From positions 1 through 28,361 of the forward strand of contig CAAFXQ010000166.1 in assembly GCA_900767015.1 (NCBI GenBank): a DNA stretch of 28,361 nucleotides. Reading direction: 5' to 3'. This DNA comes from Clostridia bacterium (GTDB lineage Bacteria > Bacillota > Clostridia > Oscillospirales > Acutalibacteraceae). The notes under the pieces were generated by a model. It made no database searches. It was not told the origin of the DNA and saw only the letters and a program-made list of their open reading frames with translations. Positions within the stretch are counted from its first letter, which is position 1. Every line of letters begins with the position of its first letter. The translations under genes were made by a program, and so were the position numbers. Shown here piece after piece: positions 16,396 through 26,762 of this stretch.

Positions 16396-17601
16396 ATGTG
16401 GCAATTAAAAAAGGCATATTACAGAGCCTTTCAGAAAGTTATGAAAATTGCGATGTTTGCTTTTGACTGGTCCGAGCCTCTTTTACTCGAAGGCCCCGGC
16501 GCCATCAAAAAACTTCCCGACCTCATCAAGTCAAAAGGACTCAAGAACGTTCTCATCGTAACCGATAAAGGCCTTATGAGCCTTCATATCCTTGACAGCC
16601 TTTTTGCAAAGCTTGAGGAAACGGGCATCGAATACGTCGTTTATGACGGCACGCAGCCGAACCCGACGATCGACAATATCGAAGACGCACGTCAGCTCTA
16701 CCTTGACAATAACTGTGAGGGTGTTATCGCTTTCGGCGGCGGCTCACCGATGGACTGCGCAAAAGCTACCGCAGCAAGAGTGACCAATCCGAAGCTTTCC
16801 GTCAGAAAGATGAGAGGCGTTATCAAGCTTCACCATAAGCTTCCCCCGCTCTTCGCCGTTCCGACAACAGCAGGCACCGGCTCCGAAACCACACTTGCCG
16901 CCGTTGTTACCGACCCGACGACTCACGAAAAGAACGCAATCAACGACCCGAGACTTCGTCCGAAGTACGCTGTTCTTGACCCCGAGCTTACGTTGGGACT
17001 TCCGCCTCACATCACTTCAACAACGGGCATGGACGCATTGACCCATGCGGTTGAGGCCTATATCGGTAAAAGCAATGTCAAGTCAACCGAGCACTACGCT
17101 GAGCTTGCAACAAGACTCATTTACGCAAACATTGAAGAAGTATACAATAACGGCAAGAATATTGAAGCCAGAAATGCGATGCTGAAGGCTTCCTATTACG
17201 CCGGAATGGCTTTCACAAGAGCCTATGTCGGTTACGTTCATGCCATTGCGCATAACCTCGGCGGCTTCTACGGGGTACCGCACGGCCTTGCAAACGCCAT
17301 TATACTTCCTTACGTTCTCGAATATTACGGCGAGACGGCACACGCAAGACTTGCCAAGCTTGCGGTTATTTCCGGCGTAAAGACTGACGGAACCGATGCC
17401 GAAAAGGCGGAAGCCTTTATTGAGTCGATTAAGCAGCTCAACCGCAATATGAACATCCCCGACAAGTTTGATATGATAAAGGAAGAGGATATTCCGACGA
17501 TTGTCAAACGTGCTCTTAAGGAGGGCAACCCGCTTTATCCCGTACCGAAGATTATGGACGAAGCGGACTGCGAAGCTGTCATCAGAAGAATGATGAAATA
17601 A
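16396..17601 (+). CDS. Iron-containing (group III) alcohol dehydrogenase
   Basis: The 401-residue cytosolic enzyme belongs to the Fe-ADH family, which reversibly oxidises alcohols with NAD(P)+. The nucleotide-binding GGGS motif is at 114-117. Metal ligands can be placed by spacing as D213, H217, H282 and H296, within GMDALTHAVEAY and YVHAIAHNLGGFYGVPHG. The first 20 residues (WQLKKAYYRAFQKVMKIAMF) are an extension beyond the core, rich in aromatic and basic residues. ATG at 16396 is preferred over TTG at 16387 because AAAGGA is nine bases upstream. The gene stands alone between its own promoter and a terminator. Substrate (butanol, ethanol, diol or other) cannot be told. Confidence 0.93.
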   Translation: MWQLKKAYYRAFQKVMKIAMFAFDWSEPLLLEGPGAIKKLPDLIKSKGLKNVLIVTDKGLMSLHILDSLFAKLEETGIEYVVYDGTQPNPTIDNIEDARQLYLDNNCEGVIAFGGGSPMDCAKATAARVTNPKLSVRKMRGVIKLHHKLPPLFAVPTTAGTGSETTLAAVVTDPTTHEKNAINDPRLRPKYAVLDPELTLGLPPHITSTTGMDALTHAVEAYIGKSNVKSTEHYAELATRLIYANIEEVYNNGKNIEARNAMLKASYYAGMAFTRAYVGYVHAIAHNLGGFYGVPHGLANAIILPYVLEYYGETAHARLAKLAVISGVKTDGTDAEKAEAFIESIKQLNRNMNIPDKFDMIKEEDIPTIVKRALKEGNPLYPVPKIMDEADCEAVIRRMMK

Positions 17602-17633
17602 TTCTGCAATATGCCTTAAAACCGAAAATCTAA

Positions 17634-17666
17634 AAACTGCCGTTTTCTGTAAGCGGCAGTTTTTTT
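17634..17666 (+). terminator. Terminator of the alcohol dehydrogenase gene, possibly bidirectional
   Basis: AAACTGCCG (17634-17642) pairs with CGGCAGTTT (17654-17662), followed by a T run to 17666. On the minus strand the stem is followed by TTTTTAGATTTT, so it could also end a minus-strand transcript from 17673 onward. Confidence 0.85.
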
Positions 17667-17672
17667 GTGCCT

Positions 17673-17840
17673 TTAGTCACGTTTTTTCATTGACCGCTGA
17701 TGTGAAAGGCATTCACGGAGTCTGTGCACGGATTCGTCTGTCTTGCCGCTTATGCCTTCCCGGTACCTTTTGAGAAGCGGATCTTCAGACACTTTTTTGT
17801 GCAAACAATACAAATAATAGGAACATAAACCAAAGAAAGT
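17673..17840 (-). pseudogene. Possible short open frame or gene remnant
   Basis: On the minus strand an open frame ends at TAA 17673-17675. It reads protein-like over its last 40 codons (SEDPLLKRYREGISGKTDE and onward), preceded by a hydrophobic, aromatic stretch. It has no convincing start codon or ribosome site; TTG codons are the only candidates. The shared terminator at 17634-17662 is well placed for it. I do not recognise the sequence. It may be a decayed 3' end or chance. Confidence 0.22.
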
Positions 17841-18011
17841 TGAAAATTTAAAAAAATTTAATAAATCGGTCGAATGGTTCTTATTGAGAACTAAAACTTT
17901 TGCTTTGTGTTATAAAATTATATAGCTAAAATTATAAGGAAAATTAGTGTCTTTTCAAGTCGGCGGTTTTCCTTGTTCCGATAACATTTTTTATCAGGAG
18001 GTTGATAAACA

Positions 18012-21000
18012 ATGAAAATGAAAAAGATTGTGTCGCTTTTTCTTGTTCTGTTGATGACGCTTTCCGTGTTTCCTACGGGCGTTCTGACCTTACCCGCTGC
18101 AGCGGTTCAAAGCGACGCATACGCAACGGTGATTACCGCTTCGGACTTTCAGAGCAGTGACATCACCGTAAACTATCTTCAGATTTTACGGCAGATCGTG
18201 GCGGCGGGCTATACCGAAACGCCGGACGCCATTTTGTGCGGCGGTGACTATAACGGAAATTCCGGAACTGCAACCGACGTTCAGAAGGTCTTTGATGACA
18301 CGAGGACGGTTTATCCCGGTATGACTGACGACAAGTTCGTCATTGTTCAGGGTAACCATGACGACGCCCATGAGCTGTTAACGCCGTCGGGCTTCCATGA
18401 ATTTCAGGATTTCGTCGTCTATTCCATCAACGAGGACGACTTTAAAACGAGCCAGAGCGGAAGAAGCGGCTATGATGCCGTTGTTCGGGAGAGAGCGGAG
18501 GATATCCGCACCAATCTTTCGAACATGGTTGCCACGGGTGACACCCGTCCGGTTTTCGTCATCACGCACGTTCCGTTCCATCATTCATCAAGAAGCAGCT
18601 ACGGCGACAACCTCTATTCGAAGTATATCGTCGATGTCCTTAACGAAATGGGACAGTATCTTGATATTATTTCCCTGTTCGGACATAACCACTCGAGCGA
18701 TTATGACGATTATATCGGCGGCTCGGTCAACTATATCGCCAAGGGCGAAACCATGCGTGTGCCGATTCCCGATACGGCGCATCAAGGTGCAACGGGTTAT
18801 ACAGACGAAACGCTCAACTTTACTTACATGAACTGCGGCTATGTCGGTTATTCTTCGAACTCCAACAGCGGCACGTCAACGAATATCCTGACCGCAGGTG
18901 TGTTTGAAATCTGCCCGACCTCGATTGAGATTTCCCGTTATTCCGCTTCGGGGCTTTATATAACAGAAACGATTGAGCGTATCAATCCGCAGACTTCGGA
19001 TCCGTATGTTTCCTTAAGCGGCAACACAGCTGTGACACAGGGCGACGGCGATATCGTTACCGCCAAGGTACAGAACTTCACAAATCCGACCTACACCTGG
19101 ACGTCGAGCAACTCCGACGCCGTCAAGGTCTCGGGTAACGGCAAGAGCGGACAGCTGATTTATGCCGCTCCCGGTACTTCGACAATCACCCTCACCGTAA
19201 CCGACGAGGACGGCACAAGCGTTTCGGACAGCTACGAAGTAACGGTAAGCGGAGAGCAGACGAAAACAACAATTATCGAAAAACAGCCGGAAAGAGACGA
19301 GGTTTTCTATAAGTTGGTCGATGCGCCGACAGCCGGTAAAAATTATATTATTGCAAGTTCGAATACAGTTAATTCAACTTATGCAATATCAAATACCGTC
19401 ACCAACAATAGATTTAACAGTGTAAGTGTTACTGTTGAGGCGGCAACTGAGGATTCGGATAACAAAATTTTTATCAAAACTAATAATACTTCAATAATAT
19501 ATACTGCTGTAACCGGTTCATCATCAGGTTCATTCGCATTTAAGAACGGCTCCAATTATATCACTGCACACCAAAATAAAGATCGGCTGTCAAATAACAC
19601 TTCTGTTTCTGCTTTGTCATCTTGGACGTATACTTCTGCTAACAAATTACAAAACGTTAGCAGAACATCCAAATATATCTACTTGAACGGTTCAAGCTAT
19701 GCATTAAACAGTTCAAGCTCTAATCTTTATTTCTACGAAGAAACGACCAAACATTTCGATGCCATAACAGAAGAAGTAACGGAAACGATTCCCCTTGAAT
19801 ATTCCCCGGCTTCGACCCTGACTAAAGGCGGCGTTGACGCAAACGGAAAGACCTATAAATATTACGAAATCACCCCGGGCGACACGTTAACCCTCGGTGC
19901 CACGTTCTCCGGCTTCGGCAGTCATTCCTCCGATGTCACCGTTACCTGGTCAAGCTCCGATCCTGCGGTCGCTTCCGTTGACAGCGGTCTTGTCACCTTC
20001 CTTGACAGCGGCGAAACCACGATCACTTACACCGTCTCGGACGGCAAGACAACGCTGACCAAGTCCGTCAACCTTTCTCTGAGCAAAGCGAAAAAGCCTG
20101 TTTTCTGTTACAAGCTTACTGACACAATCGAGGACGGCAAGAGCTATATTATCGCTTCAACCAATGTTGCCGGTGCAACCTCAATTATGTCAAACGCTGC
20201 CACGGGTACGGATAACGACAGACTGACGCTTGTCGGCGGTATCATTACCACAGATGAAAACGGCGATTTTATGATTGTTTCCGATATCGACAGCATCGTG
20301 TATAATGCGGTCGGCGACGGAAACGGAAATCTTTATATTGTCAACGAGGAAACCGGCAAATATCTTTTCGTCAACTCCTCTCACATGTACCTTTATGATG
20401 AGCCCGACCTGAGCGGAACCTATTGCTATTTCGGTACGGTTGACGGACATCTTGCTTCCAAAAACGGCGCCGGCTACGGTCCGCACATCAGCGGCAACGG
20501 CAACTTCCGTACAAGCTGGGGCGATACGCCGATTAAGAACTATATCTACGAGAGAGTCATTTCCGATCCTTTTGTTACGCTGAAGAAAAACGGCGTTTCC
20601 GTTGCAGGAAAGAGCGAAACAATTTACTCTGTTATAAACGGCACGGCTCTTACCCTTGTCGGAAACTATATGAATTTCGGAGAAACGGTTACCGTCGAGT
20701 GGATTACAAGTGATCCTGCCGTTGCTTCGGTTGAAAACGGTGCGGTCACCTTTACCGGTGTAGACGGAACGGTTGATATTACTTACAGAGCCGTTGACGA
20801 AACCGGGGCGGAAGCTACGGCGACCGTCACCTTCAACGCAACGACCTCAGCAGAGCCTGTCAGAGTGTTCAAGCCCGTTACCACCTTTACTCCGGGCAAA
20901 AATTATATCATTGTAAACAGTAATTCCGTCGGTGCGGCATATTACATGAATAATACCTCCGCCAACAGCGGAAAAAGACTCGGCAGAACCTATGCGGTTA

Positions 21001-24000
21001 TCCAGCCGGACGAAGCGGACAACGGTGTATTCATCGAAATACCCGTTTTAAGCGGCGGAAGCGGCATCTGGACGGCGGCGGCTTCGGGCACGGACGGCTA
21101 TGTCACACTTCAGAATGAGGACAGCGGCGAGTATCTTTCCTTGACCTATGTTTCGGGAGGGTATGCGACGCTTGCAACAGCGGCTTCGGTTTCAACCTCA
21201 GACTCCGATCCGTTTGCCTTTACTGCGGATTCCTCATCAGGCAGGGTCAGCGGTCTTGACGCCAATTCTTCCGGAACAAAGGTTGTTATCCGGCACAGCG
21301 GTGACGGCAACTTCCGCGGCGGTAACGCCGATGACAGTGAAAGCTCAGGTGTTTACCTCTTTGAAGAAACCGAGCTTCAGGAAGCGGTTCATATCCGTTC
21401 GATGTACGAAAATATTGACGGAACGGTAGCCGAAAGAAGAGATGTTTGCAAATGGCAGACGGAAACCCTGCTTCCGAGACCCGTCAATTTCTCGACAGAG
21501 AATATTGCGTACACATGGACGTCAAGCAATCCCGACGTTGCGACCGTTGACGAAAACGGCATGGTAACCTATACCGGAGTCGGCGGTGAAACGGTGATTA
21601 CCCTTACTGCAACCTCCCGTGTTGCCGACGCAGACGGCACATATCCTACCGCTTCGGCGACCACTACGCTCAAGGTTGCCGCAAGGACAATGAGTGATAT
21701 TGCCGAGGGATATTACCGGTATGTACTTACCGATCAGTTTGAACCGGGTCAGATCTATGCTTTTGCAAGCACAAATGGCACAGGATCAAACCATGTAATG
21801 AACTGCTGGCAATATTCGGATTCCTCCGGTAACAAATATCTTTGGGACAATGTTGTTGAATTTCAGTCCGGAAACAGCGGAACGTTTTTTGAGCTTGATG
21901 ACAGATCGGTTGCCTGGGAGTGTATAGACAGCGGCATTGACGGCAAGTACTATTTCCGCTCGGTTCAGCAAGTTAACTTCGGAACCGAAGCCAGCCCCGA
22001 TTATGCAAACGGCTACCTTGTTCTGAACGTCGGAAATACAAGAAGCACCACGATTGCCAAAACACTTGACGAATACAGTGATACAGCTTATCAGATTTAT
22101 TACGATTCAACGAACAACCGTGTTTATTCGACAAACTCGCAGTCCGGCGGAAACTGGCTGTCCTATAACACGGATTCTTCTGAATATTATTACAGACTGA
22201 CAACATATTATGACTATCCGATATATATTTACCGTCAGATGACGGAAGCGGAAGTCAGTGAAGTCAAGACCCAGATCCGAATCGACGCATACGGCGGGAA
22301 TAAGGATATCACCAATGTTCTTCAGAACCGTTATGACGTCTATCCCGGCATGACGGAAAGACTTCTGTCTTATGTTATGGGTCTTGAAAATACAACCGTC
22401 ACCTGGGAATCCGACAACGCCAATGTTGCTTCGGTTGATAACGAAGGTCTTGTCACCTATACAGGAATTGAAGGCTTTGCATCTATCACCATGACTGTTA
22501 CCGGAACCAATTCGGCAGGCGAAACGGTCACAAGAAGCGTCAGAACGACTCTGTACGCCAATCCCGAATCTTACACCTCACCGACAGAGGATTACCCCGA
22601 ATATCCGCATGAGGGCTCGGTCAGAATCGGCAAAACCGCTTCGGGCAAGGCCGGCGGCTATGATTTCCAGACATCGGGTGTCACCGAGGTTGAGCTTGCC
22701 GTTACGGGTGTTCCGATGACACAGCCGGTTGACGTTGTCATCGTATTTGACCATTCGTCCTCGATGAACAGCAACAACAGACTGGCAAACGCAATCGAAG
22801 ACACCAAGGATTTTGCCCTTCAGCTCGTCCATAAAAATGAGAAAAACCGAATTGCAATCGTTACGTTCGATAAGTATACGGAGGTTTTCCAATCCTTTAC
22901 TTCAACCTCTCCGAGCTACACTACGTCCGGTGATGAAAACCGAATTGTAACCGGTGACGGAACACCGGCAGGTGCATTCGTAACGATTGACGATGCCGAA
23001 CAGATGATTTCTCAGATCGAATCACTGCAGTATAACGATATCGCCGGTACGAACTACGACGACGGTCTTTCAAAGTGCTATCAGATTCTCAAAGCTTCGC
23101 AGAATGACCCGAATGCCAACAAGAAAAAGGTTGTCGTTTTTATGTCCGACGGTGAGCCGTATGTATTCAACCGTGTTCAGCTGACGTATGACGATGTGAC
23201 AACCGCATGGCTGACCGGTGATGAAACACAGTCAACTCTTGCAAACTATTTGAAAGACCCGTCAAGATATCCCATTGCCGATTATTTCAACACCGACGGT
23301 AATAACTGGTTCGCCGAAGCAATTAAGGCGCCTTTAGGCTCCGATGTGGATTTACCCGCTCTTTCCTATTACGACGGATACAGAACAGGTCTCGGTGCAA
23401 CCGTCTTCTCAATCGGTTATTCGAGCGATGCAAGAGGAAGTCTGACCGAGGGCGTTCTTCAGCGAATTGCTTCAACCGAGGACAACTATTACCGTGCCGA
23501 CTCCAATCTTCAGGAAGCCTACGACCGGATTCTTGATAGTATTCTTTACGCTGCGAACCATGCAGTCGTAACCGACCGGATGGGTGAAAACTATAACCTC
23601 CAATTCGCACACAGCTACACGCTCGGCAACGGCATGGCGACAATCAATCTTGATCCGGCGCCGTATATCGAGATCGGCTCATGGACGCTCAACAGTGACG
23701 GCACGAGAAACAGCTACACCGTTCATGAAAAGATCACGTTTGAAACAAACGCAAGCGGTGCGTTGACGGCGGCTTATTCCGATCAGATTGACGCAGGTGC
23801 CACAAACATTTACAACGTCAGCACCAATAAGATCGTCGGCAGGTATGTCACCTATGATGTTCTGAATGAGCAGTTCAGCTGGAACATCGGCGACATTGAC
23901 CGTGACGAAATCACGCTGAAGTATTACGCTTACCTTGAAGGCTCTGCGGAGGGTGAAAGAGCCGCCGGAACCTACGACACGAACGAATACGCCGTTCTGG

Positions 24001-26762
24001 ATTATCAGAACTATCTTGACGTTACCTGTCGGCAGACCTTCCCGATTCCGTCTCTCGGCTGGAAGGAAGCGGCGGTCAATTATGAATTCTACCTCGTTAA
24101 CGAAAACGGTCAGCCCGTCAACTCCGACGGTGTTGTTGTTCCGTTCGAGGAAAGAGTGCTCATCGGAAACAAGCAGACCGAAACCGTTCTGCTCAACTCG
24201 AGCGGTGCACTTTCCGCAATTGACCTGATTGCAAGCGAAAAGCTTCCCGACGGCTATCAGCTGTTTAACCCGAACGCCGAATATCACGTCAGCGTTTCGA
24301 GCGGAGACAACGAAAGTCAGGCGGTCATTGTCGATGAGGGCAAATCCGTTGTTACGACCTATTATTACGACGGCTCTTATAAGTACAATCAGAACGGAAT
24401 CGTTCCCGAGGCTTCCGGCTACACGAACACCAACGTTGCTTTCGCCGTTTTGTACAATTCGGGTATCATTCCCGACGCCGTTGTCATCGACTACGGACTT
24501 CCGGTCAAAATCAGCCTTGCGGCAAACGACCTGATTAAGGGCGGAACCGTGAACGCACTCGGTACGGCTGTCACAGACGGAACGGTTCTGAACACGCAGG
24601 CTTATTCCGAAAGCCGTCTTGTCGGCGCCGCTGATTCGCTGACGCTTGAAAACGGAACGGCAACAATTTCCGGCAAGTCGATCATCTATCAGCCGACCAA
24701 CATGACGATGAGCGACGAAGAGGTGTTCTATTACGAATATCTCACCGCAGACGGCAGATATTATTACACGACGGTCACCGTCATTCCGGCAACGAATATC
24801 TATTACGAGGATTCGTTCTTCACCTTTAACGACAGCGGCGACTACAAGTGGCAGACGGAGGGTACGACCTACACCGACAAATTCCAGGCGGAGGACAGAC
24901 CGGGCACATTCAGCCTTTCTCAGTACGACGCCAACAACGTTTACGGCCGTGACAACGCCTATAATGACAGCACTTCAACCTTCAGCTTAGGCAGTGCGAA
25001 GAGCGTTGTTGTCGACGAAGCCTCGCTCGGAAAAGAACCGACGGCGGAATTCAGGTTCTGCGGAACCGGATTCGATTTGTTCAGCGTCACGAACGCAGAC
25101 ACAGGCGCCATGCTTGTTGCAGTGTATAACGCAAGCGGTAAGCGTGTTAAAAACTATGTTGTTCAGACATACTATGGTTACAGCTATGATAAAGATGCCG
25201 GCGAATTTGTACCGAACCCGACCTCGACCGACGGACTTTATCAGGTACCCGTTATCCGTTCAAGAGATCTTGCCTACGGAACCTATCGGGTTGTCATTAC
25301 GCCGAAGTACGGCTGGGCGTTCGATATGAACTACGACAAGACGGGTGCAAGCTATAACGCCTACAAGGTTTATGTTGACTCCGTCCGTATCTACGACCCG
25401 GCGGGCACCGAACCCGACCCGGATTCGGTTGTCGGCGAAGCATACATCAAGGATAAGGAATATATCCCGCAGTATATGGAAATAAGAGATAATGTTATTT
25501 CCGCAAAGACTTTCTATGATTCGGTTTATAATCTTGACGAAAGTCAGTACGCAAAGGGCGCCGTATTCATCGACGGTATTTCCTCACTCGATAACAACGG
25601 TGTCAGTGACAAATACTTAGAGGCCGGCCCGAATAACGAGTTGTATCTTGCCAAAGGACAGGCAATCGCTTTCCATGTCACCTCTGACAGAGCGATAGAG
25701 CCGGAAAGCTTACAGCTTGGTATGAAGGTTGTTGCGGGTGCCAATAAAGATGCAGATACAGATGCAGCTGCAGGTGCAGGTGTAGGCACGCTTCTGTGCA
25801 TGAACTCGAATTACACATCGCCGACGCCGGTAACCGTTTACGGTGGCCACGAGATGTTCAGACGGCTTACCTCATACGTTGTCTGGGACGAGGAGCTGAA
25901 GGCACAGGGCATTTACAAGACGAAGTACCCGATTATCCTTATTAACAATTCAGACTGTATTATTTCGCTGACGAACTTCAAGTGGACCTATTCAGAGCCC
26001 GAAGTTTCGGCGGAAGCCGACGGTCTTGCTCTTGCGGTAACGAGTGCAACACCGAGAATGGCTTTGATGGCACTTCGCACGTTTGCGCTTTCGGACGAGC
26101 CGGACGAAGATGTATTCGCACCCGAAAACGTAGCCGTTAACTGGGAGAGCGAAACCGTCAGTCAGTTTGAAACGGCAACGCTCAAGGTGCTGACTGATCT
26201 CGACGTAACAACAGTTACCGTTGACGGCAATACCGTTACGGACTGCAAAATTGCCGATAACGGTCAAAAGGAATGGACATACAGCTTCATACTCGAGCAT
26301 TACGGCAAAAAGACAGCTTCGGTTGTTCTTTCGAACGAGGACGGAACCGAAAGTGAGCCGATTGAAACGCCTGAGCTGACAGTGAATAAGCTTGCTGTCC
26401 AAGACAGAGTCAAGAGCATCAGATGGGAAGACAGCAGTATCAAAGAAAACGAAACGGCTGTTCTGAAGATTGTCACCGATCTTGATGTGGCGCAGGTCAC
26501 CGTAAACGGAGTAAGCGTTACCGAATGCGAAACCGTTTATGATGAATCGATGCCGTATCAGGACGGAACGAAAGTGTGGACATACCGCTACACGGCGGAT
26601 TCAAGCGGCGAAAAGACCTTTACGGTGGTCGCTTTCGACGCTGAAAATGATACAAGCGGCGAAATGAAAACGCCCACGCTTACGGTCAAGCAGTTGAGTG
26701 TTGTTGAAAGAATCATTGAAATCATCAAGAAGTTAATCGCATTTTGGAGGAATTTGTTTTGA
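18012..26762 (+). CDS. Giant secreted protein: metallophosphoesterase, Ig-like and beta-rich modules, vWA domain
   Basis: The 2916-residue product has a signal peptide (about 1-34). A calcineurin-like phosphoesterase domain follows with D45-F-Q47, GD 78-79, GNHD 114-117, H186 and GHNH 224-227. From about 331 to 1520, Ig-like (Big_2-type) domains with TWTSSNxD.A.V signatures alternate with four copies of a roughly 150-residue beta-rich module beginning near 431, 697, 951 and 1233 (core pattern GKxYIIaSxN). A von Willebrand A domain (about 1560-1845) has an intact MIDAS: D1580-x-S1582-x-S1584, T1680, D1713. A long region of unknown beta-rich domains follows. Two homologous Ig-like units (about 2707-2795 and 2800-2895) precede a 20-residue amphipathic helix at the end. 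No LPXTG or dockerin is seen. A role in adhesion or glycan binding with phosphoesterase activity is inferred. Its stop overlaps the start of the next gene. Confidence 0.9.
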   Translation: MKMKKIVSLFLVLLMTLSVFPTGVLTLPAAAVQSDAYATVITASDFQSSDITVNYLQILRQIVAAGYTETPDAILCGGDYNGNSGTATDVQKVFDDTRTVYPGMTDDKFVIVQGNHDDAHELLTPSGFHEFQDFVVYSINEDDFKTSQSGRSGYDAVVRERAEDIRTNLSNMVATGDTRPVFVITHVPFHHSSRSSYGDNLYSKYIVDVLNEMGQYLDIISLFGHNHSSDYDDYIGGSVNYIAKGETMRVPIPDTAHQGATGYTDETLNFTYMNCGYVGYSSNSNSGTSTNILTAGVFEICPTSIEISRYSASGLYITETIERINPQTSDPYVSLSGNTAVTQGDGDIVTAKVQNFTNPTYTWTSSNSDAVKVSGNGKSGQLIYAAPGTSTITLTVTDEDGTSVSDSYEVTVSGEQTKTTIIEKQPERDEVFYKLVDAPTAGKNYIIASSNTVNSTYAISNTVTNNRFNSVSVTVEAATEDSDNKIFIKTNNTSIIYTAVTGSSSGSFAFKNGSNYITAHQNKDRLSNNTSVSALSSWTYTSANKLQNVSRTSKYIYLNGSSYALNSSSSNLYFYEETTKHFDAITEEVTETIPLEYSPASTLTKGGVDANGKTYKYYEITPGDTLTLGATFSGFGSHSSDVTVTWSSSDPAVASVDSGLVTFLDSGETTITYTVSDGKTTLTKSVNLSLSKAKKPVFCYKLTDTIEDGKSYIIASTNVAGATSIMSNAATGTDNDRLTLVGGIITTDENGDFMIVSDIDSIVYNAVGDGNGNLYIVNEETGKYLFVNSSHMYLYDEPDLSGTYCYFGTVDGHLASKNGAGYGPHISGNGNFRTSWGDTPIKNYIYERVISDPFVTLKKNGVSVAGKSETIYSVINGTALTLVGNYMNFGETVTVEWITSDPAVASVENGAVTFTGVDGTVDITYRAVDETGAEATATVTFNATTSAEPVRVFKPVTTFTPGKNYIIVNSNSVGAAYYMNNTSANSGKRLGRTYAVIQPDEADNGVFIEIPVLSGGSGIWTAAASGTDGYVTLQNEDSGEYLSLTYVSGGYATLATAASVSTSDSDPFAFTADSSSGRVSGLDANSSGTKVVIRHSGDGNFRGGNADDSESSGVYLFEETELQEAVHIRSMYENIDGTVAERRDVCKWQTETLLPRPVNFSTENIAYTWTSSNPDVATVDENGMVTYTGVGGETVITLTATSRVADADGTYPTASATTTLKVAARTMSDIAEGYYRYVLTDQFEPGQIYAFASTNGTGSNHVMNCWQYSDSSGNKYLWDNVVEFQSGNSGTFFELDDRSVAWECIDSGIDGKYYFRSVQQVNFGTEASPDYANGYLVLNVGNTRSTTIAKTLDEYSDTAYQIYYDSTNNRVYSTNSQSGGNWLSYNTDSSEYYYRLTTYYDYPIYIYRQMTEAEVSEVKTQIRIDAYGGNKDITNVLQNRYDVYPGMTERLLSYVMGLENTTVTWESDNANVASVDNEGLVTYTGIEGFASITMTVTGTNSAGETVTRSVRTTLYANPESYTSPTEDYPEYPHEGSVRIGKTASGKAGGYDFQTSGVTEVELAVTGVPMTQPVDVVIVFDHSSSMNSNNRLANAIEDTKDFALQLVHKNEKNRIAIVTFDKYTEVFQSFTSTSPSYTTSGDENRIVTGDGTPAGAFVTIDDAEQMISQIESLQYNDIAGTNYDDGLSKCYQILKASQNDPNANKKKVVVFMSDGEPYVFNRVQLTYDDVTTAWLTGDETQSTLANYLKDPSRYPIADYFNTDGNNWFAEAIKAPLGSDVDLPALSYYDGYRTGLGATVFSIGYSSDARGSLTEGVLQRIASTEDNYYRADSNLQEAYDRILDSILYAANHAVVTDRMGENYNLQFAHSYTLGNGMATINLDPAPYIEIGSWTLNSDGTRNSYTVHEKITFETNASGALTAAYSDQIDAGATNIYNVSTNKIVGRYVTYDVLNEQFSWNIGDIDRDEITLKYYAYLEGSAEGERAAGTYDTNEYAVLDYQNYLDVTCRQTFPIPSLGWKEAAVNYEFYLVNENGQPVNSDGVVVPFEERVLIGNKQTETVLLNSSGALSAIDLIASEKLPDGYQLFNPNAEYHVSVSSGDNESQAVIVDEGKSVVTTYYYDGSYKYNQNGIVPEASGYTNTNVAFAVLYNSGIIPDAVVIDYGLPVKISLAANDLIKGGTVNALGTAVTDGTVLNTQAYSESRLVGAADSLTLENGTATISGKSIIYQPTNMTMSDEEVFYYEYLTADGRYYYTTVTVIPATNIYYEDSFFTFNDSGDYKWQTEGTTYTDKFQAEDRPGTFSLSQYDANNVYGRDNAYNDSTSTFSLGSAKSVVVDEASLGKEPTAEFRFCGTGFDLFSVTNADTGAMLVAVYNASGKRVKNYVVQTYYGYSYDKDAGEFVPNPTSTDGLYQVPVIRSRDLAYGTYRVVITPKYGWAFDMNYDKTGASYNAYKVYVDSVRIYDPAGTEPDPDSVVGEAYIKDKEYIPQYMEIRDNVISAKTFYDSVYNLDESQYAKGAVFIDGISSLDNNGVSDKYLEAGPNNELYLAKGQAIAFHVTSDRAIEPESLQLGMKVVAGANKDADTDAAAGAGVGTLLCMNSNYTSPTPVTVYGGHEMFRRLTSYVVWDEELKAQGIYKTKYPIILINNSDCIISLTNFKWTYSEPEVSAEADGLALAVTSATPRMALMALRTFALSDEPDEDVFAPENVAVNWESETVSQFETATLKVLTDLDVTTVTVDGNTVTDCKIADNGQKEWTYSFILEHYGKKTASVVLSNEDGTESEPIETPELTVNKLAVQDRVKSIRWEDSSIKENETAVLKIVTDLDVAQVTVNGVSVTECETVYDESMPYQDGTKVWTYRYTADSSGEKTFTVVAFDAENDTSGEMKTPTLTVKQLSVVERIIEIIKKLIAFWRNLF

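Larger units (their letters stand above)
17602..18011. other. 410-bp upstream region of the giant surface protein
   Basis: The first part holds the terminator and the possible minus-strand remnant. From about 17800 the DNA is very AT-rich and probably contains the promoter (TATAAA at 17911), although no -35 at good spacing is evident. The leader forms an 8-bp stem (17936-17943 with 17967-17974). AGGAGG at 17996-18001 is ten bases before the ATG. Confidence 0.5.

Noticed and set aside
26744..26758. Longer peptide starting at TTG 26744
   Set aside because: This TTG overlaps GGAGG; TTG at 26759 is at proper spacing.
26700..26762. Sortase (LPXTG) signal at the end of the giant protein
   Set aside because: No LPXTG-like motif plus membrane segment plus basic tail; the end is an amphipathic helix instead.
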